Assembly (NCBI RefSeq): GCF_040649515.1
Contig: NZ_JBEZFP010000200.1
Location: 1 to 13,083 of the forward strand
Origin: Yinghuangia elevatio
GTDB taxonomy: Bacteria; Actinomycetota; Actinomycetes; Streptomycetales; Streptomycetaceae
Direction of reading: 5' to 3'
DNA length: 13,083 nucleotides
Shown: one piece after another, positions 12,813 through 13,083 of the stretch
Layout: each line of letters opens with the position of its first letter
How positions within the stretch are numbered: the stretch's first letter is position 1
Notes under the pieces: generated by a model
Database searches by the model: none
Told to the model about the DNA's origin: nothing
Seen by the model: only the letters and a program-made list of their open reading frames with translations
Position numbers and translations under genes: made by a program

Positions 12813-12926
12813 GCGGGCCCTGGGCCCGCCGGGCGGCCGCCCGGCATCGACTGGGCGGCACCCACTGGGCGGCACCGTGGTGCCGATCCGGTGGCGGCCA
12901 GGTGTCGTGTGAGCGAACTCACGCGG
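12813..12926. repeat. Cluster of GC-rich palindromes after the protease
   Basis: The 301 bases after the protease hold no convincing gene. They contain GCGGGCCC-T-GGGCCCGC (12813-12829), the 18-bp palindrome GCCGGGCGGCCGCCCGGC (12828-12845), a 13-bp direct repeat ACTGGGCGGCACC (12850-12862 and 12864-12876), GGCACC-GT-GGTGCC (12871-12884), and the stem-loop GTGAG-CGAA-CTCAC (12910-12923) extended by outer pairs to 12907-12926. The first two overlap and cannot fold at once. Confidence 0.6.
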
Positions 12927-12975
12927 CACGGACCGCCGGACGTGTTGCGTGTGTGACTTCAGAGACCACGGTGGC

Positions 12976-13083
12976 GGGGCCCGGGGGGGGGGGCCCCCCC
13001 CGCCCGGAGGGGGAGGCCCCCCCCGAACAACAAGGAACGCCACCCCCCTGGGGGATGTCGTGGTGTGGGGGGTAAAAGTGGGG
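12976..13083. other. Homopolymer-rich end of the window, probably unreliable sequence
   Basis: A run of 11 G (12983-12993) is followed directly by 8 C, another 8 C (13017-13024), and then G-rich sequence with little coding character. This differs sharply from the rest of the window and looks like low-quality base calls at a contig end. Any frame here should be ignored. Confidence 0.5.

Noticed and set aside
12722..13043. Minus-strand frames near the right edge
   Set aside because: They are antisense to the protease end or run through the homopolymer-rich, probably unreliable sequence, with no recognisable product.

Overview
The window is about 73% GC. Its genes have almost exclusively G/C third codon positions, GTG starts, GGAGG-type ribosome binding sites and GTGA stop/start overlaps. 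This fits a sporulating high-GC actinobacterium, most likely of the Streptomycetaceae. The strongest anchor is a full-length principal sigma factor of the HrdB type (9868-11427). From memory of Streptomyces coelicolor (hrdB SCO5820, with the sporulation regulator whiH SCO5819 beside it), a GntR/FCD regulator upstream and a secreted serine protease downstream make this the conserved hrdB neighbourhood. Genus and species cannot be told from the window.

Left part (1-3730). A glycogen-debranching-family protein (139-2127) appears to lack motifs that carry catalysis in its relatives. It is followed by a repeat-filled spacer and a NUDIX plus winged-helix protein of the NrtR type (2398-3102). The NUDIX gene seems to be transcribed as a leaderless mRNA from a promoter that contains a palindrome. 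A short convergent gene (3730-3275, minus strand) looks like a divergent hemerythrin/HHE protein.

Middle part (3731-6278). An AT-rich divergent promoter region precedes an ABC exporter operon. The ATPase (3965-5347) has an unusual low-complexity tail of about 170 residues with Asp-His repeats. A 56-codon reading frame (5344-5514) is wedged between ATPase and permease, with GTGA overlaps on both sides. The permease is 5511-6278. The small frame is bounded by a 20-bp exact direct repeat that duplicates the coupling junction (RBS, stop and start), and both upstream products end in DEVNA.

Developmental and housekeeping part (6279-11588). A WhiH-like regulator (6596-7489) has a sigma-WhiG-like -10 motif upstream. 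It is followed by a 61-bp near-perfect palindrome and then by a PAS-GAF-PP2C (SpoIIE-type) phosphatase (7795-9618), which lies between whiH and hrdB. hrdB is followed by four consecutive perfect stem-loops, the last with 21-bp arms.

Right part (11589-13083). A secreted trypsin-like protease (11832-12782) has Ala where the family has the oxyanion-hole Gly. It is followed by GC-rich palindromes and then by homopolymer-rich sequence that looks like a contig end or poor base calls.

The best candidates for something undescribed are the duplicated coupling junction with its intercalated mini-gene, the 61-bp palindrome between whiH and the phosphatase, the phosphatase itself in the whiH-hrdB interval, and the apparently non-catalytic debranching-enzyme paralogue.
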